A DNA stretch of 64,000 bases. Source: Nitratidesulfovibrio sp. (lineage in GTDB: Bacteria; Desulfobacterota; Desulfovibrionia; Desulfovibrionales; Desulfovibrionaceae). The stretch lies in assembly GCF_040373385.1 (NCBI RefSeq), contig NZ_JBDXXH010000008.1:1-64000 (forward strand), in the 5' to 3' direction. The notes beneath the pieces are model-generated. The model was not told the origin of the DNA and did not search any database. It worked only from the letters and a program-made list of their open reading frames with translations. A program made the translations under genes and the position numbers. Of the stretch, positions 25,313-33,946 are shown piece after piece (position 1 is the first letter of the stretch; each line of letters opens with the position of its first letter).

Positions 25313-26284
25313 ATGAGCCTGAACCTGACCCTTGGCGCGCTGCACGCGCGGAACGGCCTTTCCCCGTACGGGGAAGGGCTGGGCGCGCTGCTGGGCACGT
25401 CTGTCGGGTCGGGCACCAGCACGGGATCAGGGACGCGGGCTTCGGGCCTGTCGCCGGACAAGACCGCCGACGTGTTCGGGGCGGACATCGTGCGCCGGAC
25501 ATCGGTTGTGCCCGCAGCCGCCAGCACGGACACGGCAGGCACGAATACCGACGCCACCACGGACGCCGCGTCCACGGCGCCGACCGACGCCGAGCGCGAG
25601 GCCCTTTCCGGTGCGTTGTCCGGCAGCGTGCGCTGGGTGGCCGACAAGTTCGGCGATGCGGCGGCCACCGCCGTCATGGGCATCGTGTACAAGAGCATCG
25701 GCGACGGCCCGGTCACCGAGGATGCGCTGGGCGAAGGGCTGCTGGATGCCCTGCGCTTCGTGGACCGCCAGTTCGGCACGACATCGGGCGATGCGTTCAT
25801 GGCCCAGCTCAATGGCGGTGGCCTCAACGACGCCCTCAACGACTATTTCGACAACGGCCTTTCCGAGCGGTTCATGGTGGCGGGCGCGGGCAACCTTGCC
25901 GCCGACGCGGTGCAGGGGGCCGAGGCGGCCAAGGCCACGCTGGTGCAGCAGGCGGCGGACGGCGAGGGCGACAGCGGGGCTGACGCCATGCAGTCGCTGC
26001 TGGACACGCTGCGCGAGATGGGCGTTTCGGATGCCCAGGATTCCACGGATACCACCCAGCCTGCCGCCGCCTCTGGTGCGACCGCAGGGGGGCAGCCCGC
26101 AACAGCCACCGCTGCCGACTCCATGGCAGGGCTGTTGTCCGGCGCGTTGTCCTCACTCTCCGGACTTTCAGGGCAGGCCGGATACCGCACGGGCGGTCTT
26201 GCCGCCGGGTACGGCCCCACCGGCGCGGCGTCGGAAACTCCGGGCACCCTTGCCCCCGGCCTGCTGCTGCAAACCAGCGTCTAG
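25313..26284 (+). CDS. Hypothetical Ala/Gly/Thr-rich protein
   Basis: 323 residues, no signal peptide or membrane segment, no family recognised. A conserved-looking core (about 95-220: SVRWVADKFGDAAATAVM, DALRFVDRQFGTTSGDAFM) is flanked by low-complexity Thr/Ala/Gly/Ser regions (TSVGSGTSTGSGTRAS at about 40-55 and a similar tail). The start LNLTLGALHARNGLSPYG and end LAPGLLLQTSV recall proteins built around a single helical domain with flexible arms. GGGAG precedes ATG. Function unknown. Confidence 0.72.
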   Translation: MSLNLTLGALHARNGLSPYGEGLGALLGTSVGSGTSTGSGTRASGLSPDKTADVFGADIVRRTSVVPAAASTDTAGTNTDATTDAASTAPTDAEREALSGALSGSVRWVADKFGDAAATAVMGIVYKSIGDGPVTEDALGEGLLDALRFVDRQFGTTSGDAFMAQLNGGGLNDALNDYFDNGLSERFMVAGAGNLAADAVQGAEAAKATLVQQAADGEGDSGADAMQSLLDTLREMGVSDAQDSTDTTQPAAASGATAGGQPATATAADSMAGLLSGALSSLSGLSGQAGYRTGGLAAGYGPTGAASETPGTLAPGLLLQTSV

Positions 26285-26628
26285 CCGTTTGCCGCGCCTG
26301 CGGGCGCCTGCCGATGTTCGTCGGTCACACTTCCTCACCGGGCGTTGCCCGGTGTTTCCGTTTCAAAAGCCCTGCCGCGCAAGGCGCGTCACGCTGGCTT
26401 GCCATGGGGTGCCAGAGGCGTATACCGAACTCCCCGCCCGCTCAATGAAGCGGCGGCGACCGGTACCGGGTGTGCGCGCCGTGACCTGTGTCGGTGCATC
26501 CTCCCCGTCCGGCTTCAAGAGGTCGCGTCCGCCCCGTCTGGCCCGTCTGGCCGTCCGTATCGCCCGCATCGCCCGTATCGGGCAGACCGCCCGGACCCTC
26601 AGCCACATTTCGCCCGCCCGGTATTCCC
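26285..26628. other. Intergenic region with weak hairpin and short repeats
   Basis: CACCGGGC pairs with GCCCGGTG at 26336-26354, followed by TTTCC; possibly a weak terminator of the preceding gene. Further on are degenerate GTCTGGCCC and ATCGCCCGT repeats. No gene seen. Confidence 0.5.
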
Positions 26629-28017
26629 ATGCCCACACCATCGCCCTCCACGCCCGCCAGCACGTCCCCGCTGCGCGAGGTGACCCGCATCCCCTCGCTG
26701 CCGCGCTTCTGGGTCAGCCAGTGCGGCTCGTACCTGGCCTACAACATGCTGGCCGTGGTCATCGGCTGGCAGATCTACGCCATGACCGGCAGCGCCATGC
26801 ATCTCGGCCTGGTGGGTCTGGCCCAGTTCACCCCGCAACTCCTGCTCACCCTGGTGGTGGGCGGCGTGGCCGACCGCTTCGACCGGCGGCGCATCGCCTT
26901 TTGCTGCCAGCTGGCCGAAGGGCTGATGGCCGTGGCGCTGGCCGTGGGCAGCGCCACCGGCACCCTGACCCCCGCCGGGGTGTTCGCCGGGGCCTTTCTG
27001 ACCGGCGCGGCACGCGCCTTCGAGCAGCCCGCCATGAGCGCCCTGCTGCCCGGCCTGGTGCCGGTGGTGATGCTGCCGCGCGTGCTGGCCTTCGGTGCCG
27101 GGCTGCGCCAGGCGTCCATCATCGCCGGGCCCGCGCTGGGCGGCTTTCTGTGCGCCGCCGGAGCGCAGGCGGGCTACGGGGTGTGCGGCGCGGCATTTCT
27201 TGTTGCGTGCGCGGCCATCCTGCTTGTCCGCCGCCCGGACACGGCCACGAAACGCGAGCCCATGACCCTGCGTTCGCTGTTCGGGGGCATCGACTACGTG
27301 CGGCGCAACCCGGTCATCCTGGGGGCCATCAGCCTGGATCTCTTTTCGGTGCTGCTGGGCGGGGCCACGGCCCTTTTGCCCATCTACGCCAGCGACATCC
27401 TGCACACCGGGCCGTGGGGCCTCGGCCTGCTGCGCGCATCACCGGCCGTGGGTGCGTTGTGCATGTCGGTGTACCTGGCCCGCGTGCCCATGCGGCGGCG
27501 GGTGGGGCGTCGGCTGTTTGCCGGGGTGGTGGGCTTTGGCGTGGCCACCATCACCTTCGGCCTGTCGCGCAGCTTTCCCCTGTCCATGGCCGCGCTGGCC
27601 GCGCTGGGCGCCTGCGACATGATCAGCGTGGTGGTGCGCCAGACCCTGGTGCAGCTGGAAACGCCGGACGCCATGCGCGGACGGGTGGGCGCGGTGAATT
27701 CGGTGTTCATCGGCACCTCCAACCAACTGGGCGAGTTCGAATCGGGCGTTACCGCCGCATGGTTCGGGGCCACGGCTTCGGTGGTGCTGGGCGGGGTGGG
27801 CACCATTGTGGTGGCCCTGCTGTGGATGCGCCTGTTCCCGGCCCTGCTGCGCCGTGACCAATTGGCGATCACATCCGCCGAACGTCCGGAGCAGGCATCC
27901 CTGAATGCGCCAGATGCGCCAGATGAGGATGACGCGCCAGATGAGGATGATGCACCGGATGAGGATGATGCGCCAGGTGCGGAAACCCAGCCGGAAACGG
28001 CGCAGGCACCCGGCTAG
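26629..28017 (+). CDS. MFS transporter, EntS/MFS_3-like
   Basis: 462 residues with about 11-12 membrane segments. SLPRFWVSQCGSYLAYNMLAVVIGWQIY and GGVADRFDRRRIAF are typical of the enterobactin-exporter-like MFS_3 group. RVGAVNSVFIGTSNQLGEFESG near TM11 is a group hallmark. Substrate unknown. The C-terminal cytoplasmic tail carries an acidic tandem repeat (DAPDED, three copies, 18-bp units). ATG start chosen at the beginning of homology; the ribosome-binding site is weak. Confidence 0.87.
   Translation: MPTPSPSTPASTSPLREVTRIPSLPRFWVSQCGSYLAYNMLAVVIGWQIYAMTGSAMHLGLVGLAQFTPQLLLTLVVGGVADRFDRRRIAFCCQLAEGLMAVALAVGSATGTLTPAGVFAGAFLTGAARAFEQPAMSALLPGLVPVVMLPRVLAFGAGLRQASIIAGPALGGFLCAAGAQAGYGVCGAAFLVACAAILLVRRPDTATKREPMTLRSLFGGIDYVRRNPVILGAISLDLFSVLLGGATALLPIYASDILHTGPWGLGLLRASPAVGALCMSVYLARVPMRRRVGRRLFAGVVGFGVATITFGLSRSFPLSMAALAALGACDMISVVVRQTLVQLETPDAMRGRVGAVNSVFIGTSNQLGEFESGVTAAWFGATASVVLGGVGTIVVALLWMRLFPALLRRDQLAITSAERPEQASLNAPDAPDEDDAPDEDDAPDEDDAPGAETQPETAQAPG
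27916..27969 (+). repeat. 18-bp coding tandem repeat (DAPDED x3)
   Basis: Three units of GCGCCAGATGAGGATGAC with few substitutions near the MFS 3' end. The length is a multiple of 3, so copy-number change keeps the frame. Confidence 0.85.
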
Positions 28018-28063
28018 CCGTTCCGTTTCCTGCCTTGTTCGCGCGCTTCCTTTCCATACGTAC

Positions 28064-28110
28064 AAGGGCCGCGCGGCGGGCGTGCCATGCCCGGTCGCGC
28101 GGCCCTTTCC
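28064..28110 (+). terminator. Terminator between MFS and Usp operon
   Basis: AAGGGCCGCGCG pairs with 28096-28107 in a 12-bp stem with a short T-run. It terminates the MFS gene, and possibly the convergent operon too. Confidence 0.6.
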
Positions 28111-28173
28111 CCTGCCTCTTGCAGTTGGCAGGGTGTGGCCTGATCGAAATTCAAGAGATATGTCGGGAGGTTG

Positions 28174-29043
28174 TTACCGCCGCAGCTTGTCCCGCACGGC
28201 CACGTAGACCGGAATGTGCGCACTGGCCACCACCTCTTCGGCCACGCTGCCCAGCAGCAGCCGGGCCAGGCCCCCCTTGCCGTGCGAGGCTATGAACAGG
28301 CACTCCGCGCCCAGCCGTCTGGCCGTGGCCAGGATGCGCTCCGCCGCCTCGCCCTGGGCCACGTGGCCGCATGCCCGCACTCCTTCCTGCCCGGCCCGCG
28401 CCGCAATGGCCTCCACCACGGCCCTGCCGTGCTCCACTTCCATGTCCGCCGCCAGCTGCCCTTCCGCCGAATCGGGAAAGGCCAGGTCGGCCACGTACAG
28501 CACGTGCAGGTCCGCGTCGTGCTCGCGCGCCAGTTGCAGCGCGGTGACGGCGGCATAGGTGCAATAGCGCGAACCGTCCGTGGCCAGCAGAATGGACCGG
28601 AAGCCCAGCACCGCGCCCTGCGGCACCAGCAGCACGTCGCGCTCGCTGTGGCCGATGGTGCGCAACGGCACGTTGCCTCGCACCAGCCGCCCCAGGGCGG
28701 AGCGGTCGGCCACGCCCATGGCGATGAGGTCGGCCTTCACCCTGCGGGCGGTATCCACGATGACCTCGAAGGGCTCGCCCTCCTCGCACAGGCAGTCGAT
28801 ATCCATGCCGCGCGCGTTGGCCATTTCCAGCGCGCGGGCCAGGGCCAGTTCGCTGGGTTGGCGCAGCAGCCGCTTCAGGTCCGCCAGCGCGCTGGAGCCA
28901 AGGTCGCCGGTGTAGGGCGGCACCACGGAGAGGACCGCCACCCGGCACTTGCGGGTGGCGGCGAACTCCAGGACCTGATCCAGCGCGTACAGGGAATGCT
29001 CATCGCCGGTGACGGGCACCAGCAGACGTTCAAGCCTGCCCAT
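28174..29043 (-). CDS. Tandem universal stress protein
   Basis: 289 residues with two Usp domains (about 1-140 and 145-287). Each begins with a LLVPVTGDEHS/ILLATDGSRYC-type strand. The second domain has the ATP loop ASHGKGGLARLLLGS, close to the G-2x-G-9x-G(S) signature except that the first Gly is Ala; the first domain's loop (MGVADRSALGRLVRGN) is more diverged. AGGAGGAGG precedes ATG. The start overlaps the TauE/SafE stop by 14 nt, so it is translationally coupled as the last gene of a five-gene stress/transport operon. Confidence 0.92.
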   Translation of the reverse strand: MGRLERLLVPVTGDEHSLYALDQVLEFAATRKCRVAVLSVVPPYTGDLGSSALADLKRLLRQPSELALARALEMANARGMDIDCLCEEGEPFEVIVDTARRVKADLIAMGVADRSALGRLVRGNVPLRTIGHSERDVLLVPQGAVLGFRSILLATDGSRYCTYAAVTALQLAREHDADLHVLYVADLAFPDSAEGQLAADMEVEHGRAVVEAIAARAGQEGVRACGHVAQGEAAERILATARRLGAECLFIASHGKGGLARLLLGSVAEEVVASAHIPVYVAVRDKLRR

Positions 29044-30088
29044 GCGCCTCCTCCTGCGCGGCCGCGCGGCCTTTCCACATGCTGCCGAGGATGATCACCG
29101 CGCCGGTCAGCAGGGCTAGGCACATGGACGCGAAGCTGATCTTGCCCAGCACGTCGAGCATCTCGGGCGACATGTCCATCAGGCCCAGCTTCACCAGGTA
29201 GCGCGGCAGGGCAATGCCCCGGCTCACGGCCACGATGAGCATGATCACGGCCATGACCATCTTGATCATGTGCTCGCGCACGTAGGTGGTGCCGATGGCC
29301 CCCAGCTGCACGCCCAGCAGCGACCCGCCGAGGATGATCAGCACCAGGCGGATGTCCACCATGCCGTGCATGGCCCAGTTGATGGACCCGCCAAGGCCCA
29401 TGACGAAGGCGATGACCAGTTCGGTTGCCGAGGCCATCAGCCCGGGCACGCCCATGACATAGATCATGCCGGGCACGCCGATGAACCCGCCCACGGCGAT
29501 GGTGGCGGCCAGCATGCCGGTGGCGAAGCCCACGGGCAGGGTGAACCACAGCGAAATGCGGATGCCGGAGCGGCGGAAGGTGATCATGGGCGGAAGTTCG
29601 ATGGCCTGCAGGCGCAGGGCCAGGGGCGCGGTGGTTTCCACGCCGCCGCAGCGGGCGCAGCGCAGCGCGTCGCGCATGACGTAGCCGCCCACCAGTACCA
29701 GCACGGCCACGAAGGACAGGCTGACGTACAGGTCCGACCCGACCTGGCCCCATTTTTCAAGGATGACCTGCTGGATGCGGATGCCGATCTGCACGCCCAC
29801 GGCAGCGGACGCCGCCATGACCAGACCCATCTTCACGTCCACCTGGCCGTACCGGAAGCGCTTGATGGCTCCCACCAGTGCCTTGGGGAACTTGTGGCAC
29901 ATGTTGCTGGCCACGGCCACGGTGCCGGGCACGCCCAGGCTCATCATGCCGGGGGTGAGCACGAAGGCCCCGCCCGAGCCGATGAAGCCGCTGACCAGCC
30001 CGCCGATGAAGCCGACGAGGAACAGGAAACAGATGCCCGATGCGGTAAGGTCGATGAATTTCGTGGGGTCAAGGGCAAGAATATCCAT
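29030..30088 (-). CDS. TauE/SafE (TSUP) family permease
   Basis: 352 residues, about 8-9 membrane segments. The two halves carry the family GG motifs: GFIGGLVSGFIGSGGAFVLTP (split as GFIGGLVSGF and GSGGAFV) and TIAVGGFIGVPGMIYVMGVPG. Family members export sulfite, sulfoacetate or other sulfur-containing anions; here the substrate is inferred. A cytoplasmic CARCGGVET pair of cysteines between halves is a notable extra. It sits between a small membrane protein and a tandem Usp in an operon with a sigma-54-type promoter. Confidence 0.92.
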   Translation of the reverse strand: MDILALDPTKFIDLTASGICFLFLVGFIGGLVSGFIGSGGAFVLTPGMMSLGVPGTVAVASNMCHKFPKALVGAIKRFRYGQVDVKMGLVMAASAAVGVQIGIRIQQVILEKWGQVGSDLYVSLSFVAVLVLVGGYVMRDALRCARCGGVETTAPLALRLQAIELPPMITFRRSGIRISLWFTLPVGFATGMLAATIAVGGFIGVPGMIYVMGVPGLMASATELVIAFVMGLGGSINWAMHGMVDIRLVLIILGGSLLGVQLGAIGTTYVREHMIKMVMAVIMLIVAVSRGIALPRYLVKLGLMDMSPEMLDVLGKISFASMCLALLTGAVIILGSMWKGRAAAQEEAHGQA

Positions 30089-30107
30089 GCTTCGTCTCCT
30101 TGGGCGC

Positions 30108-30431
30108 CTAAGCGTTCAGCGTGGCGCGGCGAGCGGCCGGGCGGGCGGTGGCGGGCTTGCCGACAGTGGTCGCGGTGGTCGTTTCCGTCTTGCGGGCGGG
30201 CTTGCGGGTGGCCTCTATGCCCAGCACGCTCCACAGGTTGCCGGTAAACTCGCCGTGCACGTACGAGAACAGGAACACCGTGGCGATGGGCCCGGCGGCC
30301 CAGTACGAGCCCTGTGCGAAATGGGCGGCGATGGTGTCCGCGAAGGCGAACACCCCTGCGTACAGGGCGGCGGACAGGATGCCGAAGACGATGGTCTTGG
30401 CCCAGGGTTTGCGTGCGGTTTGCGTTGCCAT
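30108..30431 (-). CDS. Small two-TM membrane protein of TauE operon
   Basis: 107 residues. MATQTARKPWAKTIVFGIL, a first membrane span to about residue 32, FAQGSYWAAGPIATVFLFSYVHGEF (second span), then a basic Ala/Thr/Lys-rich tail (ARKTETTTATTVGKPAT). GGGAG precedes ATG. It ends 19 nt before the permease start, so it is likely a permease accessory. I recall similar small proteins paired with TSUP permeases in Desulfovibrio, but no function is established. Confidence 0.8.
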   Translation of the reverse strand: MATQTARKPWAKTIVFGILSAALYAGVFAFADTIAAHFAQGSYWAAGPIATVFLFSYVHGEFTGNLWSVLGIEATRKPARKTETTTATTVGKPATARPAARRATLNA

Positions 30432-30508
30432 TGCTGACTCCCGTGGTGGCGCCGCCTGCGTGACGGCCCGTTGTCCCCGTTGGCGGGGGTTGTCGAGGGC
30501 GGTCGCCC

Positions 30509-31066
30509 TCATTCCACCGTGAACAGCGCAAGGCCGGTGCGGCCCCGCATCAGTTCGCTCTCTTCCGGTTCGCTCAGGATCAACTCGACGCGGCCATGGG
30601 CGCGCGCCGCTTCTTCCACTGCATGGTCCGGCCTTCCGGCCGGGGCAAAGCGCACCTCGTGCAGGGCCGCCATGCCCTCCGCCCGCGCCGCTTCCATCCA
30701 TTCAAGGGCCCCCGCCCGCGCCTGCCGTTCGAAGGCCGCGCGGCGGTAGGCGTCGTGCGATGCATCGCCCACGTGCAGGAACAGCAGGCCGCTGCCCATG
30801 CGTCCGGCCAGGCTCAGTGCGTAGCCCGCAAGACGCGATGACAGGCCGCAGCCGTGCCCCAGCACCAGGATGCGGCGGACCTGGGCCTCGCCCCGGCGGA
30901 TCACCGCTCCGGCCAGCAGCTGTTCGCCCGCCTCGGCCAGGGCCAGGGCCTCGGCGTAGTCGGCCAGGCGTTCCTCCATCCGCACGGCGGCGGTGGAACG
31001 CATGCGGATGTCGCCCTGCCCGGCCGCACCGCCGGGGGCGGTACGGCGAAACCATCTACCGGGCAT
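30509..31066 (-). CDS. Usp-like hypothetical protein
   Basis: 185 residues. The middle reads like a Usp/nucleotide-binding alpha-beta fold: VRRILVLGHGCGLSSRLAGYALSLAGRMGSGLLFLHVGD then AARAHGRVELILSEPEESELM. The ATP-loop glycines of true Usps are absent. It may be a degenerate Usp that binds partners rather than ATP. GGAGG precedes ATG; a later ATG at residue 22 or 30 is also possible. Second gene of the minus-strand operon. Confidence 0.72.
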   Translation of the reverse strand: MPGRWFRRTAPGGAAGQGDIRMRSTAAVRMEERLADYAEALALAEAGEQLLAGAVIRRGEAQVRRILVLGHGCGLSSRLAGYALSLAGRMGSGLLFLHVGDASHDAYRRAAFERQARAGALEWMEAARAEGMAALHEVRFAPAGRPDHAVEEAARAHGRVELILSEPEESELMRGRTGLALFTVE

Positions 31067-31156
31067 GGGCGGCCTCCATGAAAAAGGGGCGGGCGGGTGA
31101 GTGGTCGGCTGCGCGAAAGAAGCGGGCCGCCCGCGAAAACGAAATCAACAGCATGC

Positions 31157-31405
31157 TCATTCGGCTCTCAGCACCGGGCGCTGGCGTTGCCCGGCGGTTG
31201 CGGTGCGGGCTTGCGCACCCGTTGCGGGGGACGCGGGGGACGCGGGGGACGCGGAAGGCTGGACCGCCTCCGTATGGTGGGCCTGCCCGGTCTGGCGGGT
31301 GTCGTCGCCCCCGCGCAGTTGCCACACGGCCTCGTCCGCCCGGTTCCGCTCCGCAAAGGCCACTGCGACAAATGCCGACTCGATCGATTCGCGGATGGTT
31401 CCCAT
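31157..31405 (-). CDS. Small leader protein of stress/TauE operon
   Basis: 82 residues. The conserved-looking N-terminus MGTIRESIESAFVAVAFAERNRADEAVWQL is followed by a variable Ala/Ser/Pro/Thr-rich tail with SASPASPASPATG repeats. I recall short proteins with the same (M)xTIxExxESAFVAVAFAE start in other proteobacteria, but no function. GAGGAAG precedes ATG; the sigma-54-type promoter is about 40 nt upstream, making this the first gene of the operon. Confidence 0.75.
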   Translation of the reverse strand: MGTIRESIESAFVAVAFAERNRADEAVWQLRGGDDTRQTGQAHHTEAVQPSASPASPASPATGAQARTATAGQRQRPVLRAE

Positions 31406-31440
31406 TTTGCTTCCTCACGGTTTGTGTGTGCTTACGCATA

Positions 31441-31457
31441 AACAAGTGTCGTGCCAG
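31441..31457 (-). promoter_or_regulatory. Sigma-54 (-24/-12) promoter of stress/TauE operon
   Basis: On the minus strand CTGGCACGACACTTGTT matches YTGGCACGrNNNTTGCW except for T in place of the -12 C. The -24 block is perfect and the GG/GT spacing is right. It lies about 36 nt upstream of the first ATG. A sigma-54 activator is encoded 4 kb away in the divergent operon. Confidence 0.75.
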
Positions 31458-31535
31458 AACATGTATTTCTGCATAACAATATGAATTTACAGATGATTAA
31501 GGATTGTCTCGAAAGGCGGGCCGCAGGCATGTGCT

Positions 31536-31550
31536 GTTGCACTTTGCAAC
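31536..31550. promoter_or_regulatory. Enhancer-like palindrome 1 (GTTGC-N5-GCAAC)
   Basis: Perfect 5+5 inverted repeat with N5 = ACTTT, about 80-110 bp upstream of the minus-strand -24/-12 promoter. Identical half-sites occur 78 bp further on. Expected position and symmetry for a dimeric sigma-54 activator. Confidence 0.65.
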
Positions 31551-31613
31551 GCCAACTGCTACCAGTCCGCGTAACAGGCCGGTTTCGCGCGGGTTCGTGA
31601 AAAAAAGCACAGC

Positions 31614-31628
31614 GTTGCGAAACGCAAC
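31614..31628. promoter_or_regulatory. Enhancer-like palindrome 2 (GTTGC-N5-GCAAC)
   Basis: Second perfect copy with N5 = GAAAC, 60 nt before the Lon-fusion ATG. An extra GCAAC half-site is at 31642-31646. It could also let the regulator control its own operon. Confidence 0.65.
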
Positions 31629-31687
31629 GGTGCTTCACTCCGCAACGGTGATGCCGGCCAGCCCAGAGGGAATGCGAGGAGGCGCGC

Positions 31688-33946
31688 ATGATCTTCTTTC
31701 GGCGGCAGGGTGGGGACACCCCGCCAGAACCATCCGGGGCGACGGGCCAGGCAGGGCAGACGGGCGGCCAGTCCGGTCCAGCGGATCAATCAGGTCAGGC
31801 AGACCCCACCGGCCTGCGCGCCAGATGCGCGGCGGCGGACCTGCCCGATGCGGTGCGCGAGGTACTGGAGGCGGAAACAGGCCGCATGGAAAAGACCGAC
31901 GCAGCCGCGCCGGAAAACGCCATCGCCCTCAACTACGTGGAATGCCTGCTGGACCTGCCGTGGAACGCCCTTACCCGCGACAGCCTGGACCTTGCGCGCG
32001 CGGCGGCGGTGTTCGACACCAGCCACGCGGGCCTTGGCCAGGTGCGTGAACGGGTGCTGGAGCACCTGGCCGCGCGCGTGCTGTGCGCCACCCAGCCCGC
32101 CGCCGTGCTGGTGGTGGACGATGAATCCATCGCCCGCGACAACGTGGCCCACGTGCTGGCGCGCGATGGCTACGCCGTGGACACGGCGGCCAACGGTGAA
32201 GAGGCGTTGGCCTGCCTTGCGCGGCGGCGGTACGACTGCATCGTCACCGACCTGAAGATGGACCGCATGGACGGCATGCAGCTCATCGAGGCGGCGCGGC
32301 GGATAACCCCGGATACGCGCATCGTGGTGGTGACCGGCTATGCCACGGTGGACACCGCCGTGCAGGCCCTGAAGACCGGCGCGGTGCAGTATCTTTCCAA
32401 ACCCATCGACATCGCCGAACTGCGCGCCACCGTGCGCGAGGCACTGGCCGACCGCGTGCAGGGCCTTTCGTCGCGCGCGCCGGTGTTGTGCTTCACCGGG
32501 CCGCCCGGCGTGGGCAAGACCTCGGTGGGCCGGGCGCTGGCCGAGGCGCTGGGGCGGCGCTTCTACCGCATGTCGCTGGCCGACCTGCGCGACGAGGCGG
32601 AACTGCGCGGTCACCGGCGCACCTACGTGGGGGCCATGCCGGGGCGGATCATCCAGGCCCTGCGCACCACGGGGGTGCGCAACCCGGTGTTCATGCTGGA
32701 CGAGATCGACAAGGTGGGACAGGACGCCAAGGGCGACCCGGCCATGGCCCTGCTGGAGGTGCTGGACCCGGAGCAGAACGCCCGCTTCGTGGACCGGTAT
32801 CTGGAAATTCCCTTCGACCTTTCGCAGGTGCTGTTCATCGCCACGGCCAACGGGGTGGAGCGGCTGCGCGGCCCCCTGCTGGACCGCATGGAGGTGGTGG
32901 AATTCCACGGCTACGCAGAGGCGGACAAGCTGGATATCGCCACCCGTTTCCTGCTGCCCCGCCAACTGCGCGAACACGGGCTGACCGCGCCGTATCCGCA
33001 GGTGACCCCGGCGGCCCTTGCGCGCATCATCAACGATTACACCAGCGAGGCGGGCGTGCGCGGGCTGGAACGCGAGCTGGCCCGGCTGTGCCGCAAGCTG
33101 GCCCGGCTGCGGCTGGAGGCGGGGGGACATGCGGGCGCAGCGGACCCGACTGAACCGACTGGCGACATCGCCCCCGGAAAGTCGTCGCCGGATGCCCAGC
33201 CGCCGAATACCCTGCTGGTGGACGATGCCGTGGCCGCCGCCCTGCTGGGGCCGCCGCGCTACCGGCACGACGCCGTGCACGGCGCGCCCCGCGTGGGCAC
33301 GGCCACCGGGCTGGTGTGGTCCGAGGCGGGCGGCGAGATCGTGTTCGTGGAGGCGGCCCGCATGGCCGGTTCCGGCCAGCTCATCCTTACCGGCTCGCTG
33401 GGCGAGGTGCTGAAGGAATCGGCGCGCATCGCGCTCAGCCACATCCGGGCCGAGGCGGAGCATCTGGCAGAGCATTGGGGCGTGCCCGGCCTCGGCAACC
33501 CCGGCAGTCTGGATATCCCGGCGGGCGGCGGCCAGGGCGGCCACCCCGCGCAGGACATCCACATCCACATTCCCGCCGGGGGCATCGCCAAGGACGGTCC
33601 CTCCGCCGGGCTGACCATCTGGGTGGCCCTGGTCTCGCTGCTGTCGGGCCGCCCGGCGCGGGCCGACGTGGCCCTTTCGGGCGAACTTTCGCTGTCGGGC
33701 CGGGTGCTGCCGGTGAGCGGCGTGCGCGAAAAGCTGCTGGCCGCAGCACGGGCCGGGGCGCGCACCGTGGTGCTGCCCGCCGCCAACGAACCGGAGGCAC
33801 GCGGCCTGCTGGCGGAATTTGCCGCGCGCGGGTCCGGCGGCCTGCCGCAGGTGGCATTCGCCGCGCGGGTGCAGGATGCGCTGGCCGTGGCCCTGCTGCC
33901 CGCCGGGGCTGCGGGTGACGAAGGGGGCGCGCCGTGCAGTTCCTGA
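31688..33946 (+). CDS. Response-regulator receiver/Lon protease fusion
   Basis: 752 residues. Variable Gln/Gly-rich N-terminus (about 7-40), then the end of the Lon N-region (ALNYVECLLDLPWNALT ... GLGQVRERVLEHLA, about 79-128). A complete CheY-like receiver follows (about 138-255; VVDDES, acceptor D188, T/K pair with K238). The Lon AAA+ module comes next (GPPGVGKT 271-278, Walker B FMLDEID about 335-341, ATANGVERL) and then the serine protease domain with S639 in KDGPSAG and K682 (S-K spacing 43, as in Lon). The classical substrate-binding LAN domain is missing. It is predicted to be an ATP-dependent protease gated by phosphorylation. The stop overlaps the kinase gene by 13 nt. GAGGAGG precedes ATG. 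Confidence 0.95.
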   Translation: MIFFRRQGGDTPPEPSGATGQAGQTGGQSGPADQSGQADPTGLRARCAAADLPDAVREVLEAETGRMEKTDAAAPENAIALNYVECLLDLPWNALTRDSLDLARAAAVFDTSHAGLGQVRERVLEHLAARVLCATQPAAVLVVDDESIARDNVAHVLARDGYAVDTAANGEEALACLARRRYDCIVTDLKMDRMDGMQLIEAARRITPDTRIVVVTGYATVDTAVQALKTGAVQYLSKPIDIAELRATVREALADRVQGLSSRAPVLCFTGPPGVGKTSVGRALAEALGRRFYRMSLADLRDEAELRGHRRTYVGAMPGRIIQALRTTGVRNPVFMLDEIDKVGQDAKGDPAMALLEVLDPEQNARFVDRYLEIPFDLSQVLFIATANGVERLRGPLLDRMEVVEFHGYAEADKLDIATRFLLPRQLREHGLTAPYPQVTPAALARIINDYTSEAGVRGLERELARLCRKLARLRLEAGGHAGAADPTEPTGDIAPGKSSPDAQPPNTLLVDDAVAAALLGPPRYRHDAVHGAPRVGTATGLVWSEAGGEIVFVEAARMAGSGQLILTGSLGEVLKESARIALSHIRAEAEHLAEHWGVPGLGNPGSLDIPAGGGQGGHPAQDIHIHIPAGGIAKDGPSAGLTIWVALVSLLSGRPARADVALSGELSLSGRVLPVSGVREKLLAAARAGARTVVLPAANEPEARGLLAEFAARGSGGLPQVAFAARVQDALAVALLPAGAAGDEGGAPCSS

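Noticed and set aside
25332..27857. 841-codon open frame on the plus strand
   Set aside because: Out-of-frame shadow of two genes with ribosome-binding sites or homology; Arg/Pro/Ala-rich without domains.
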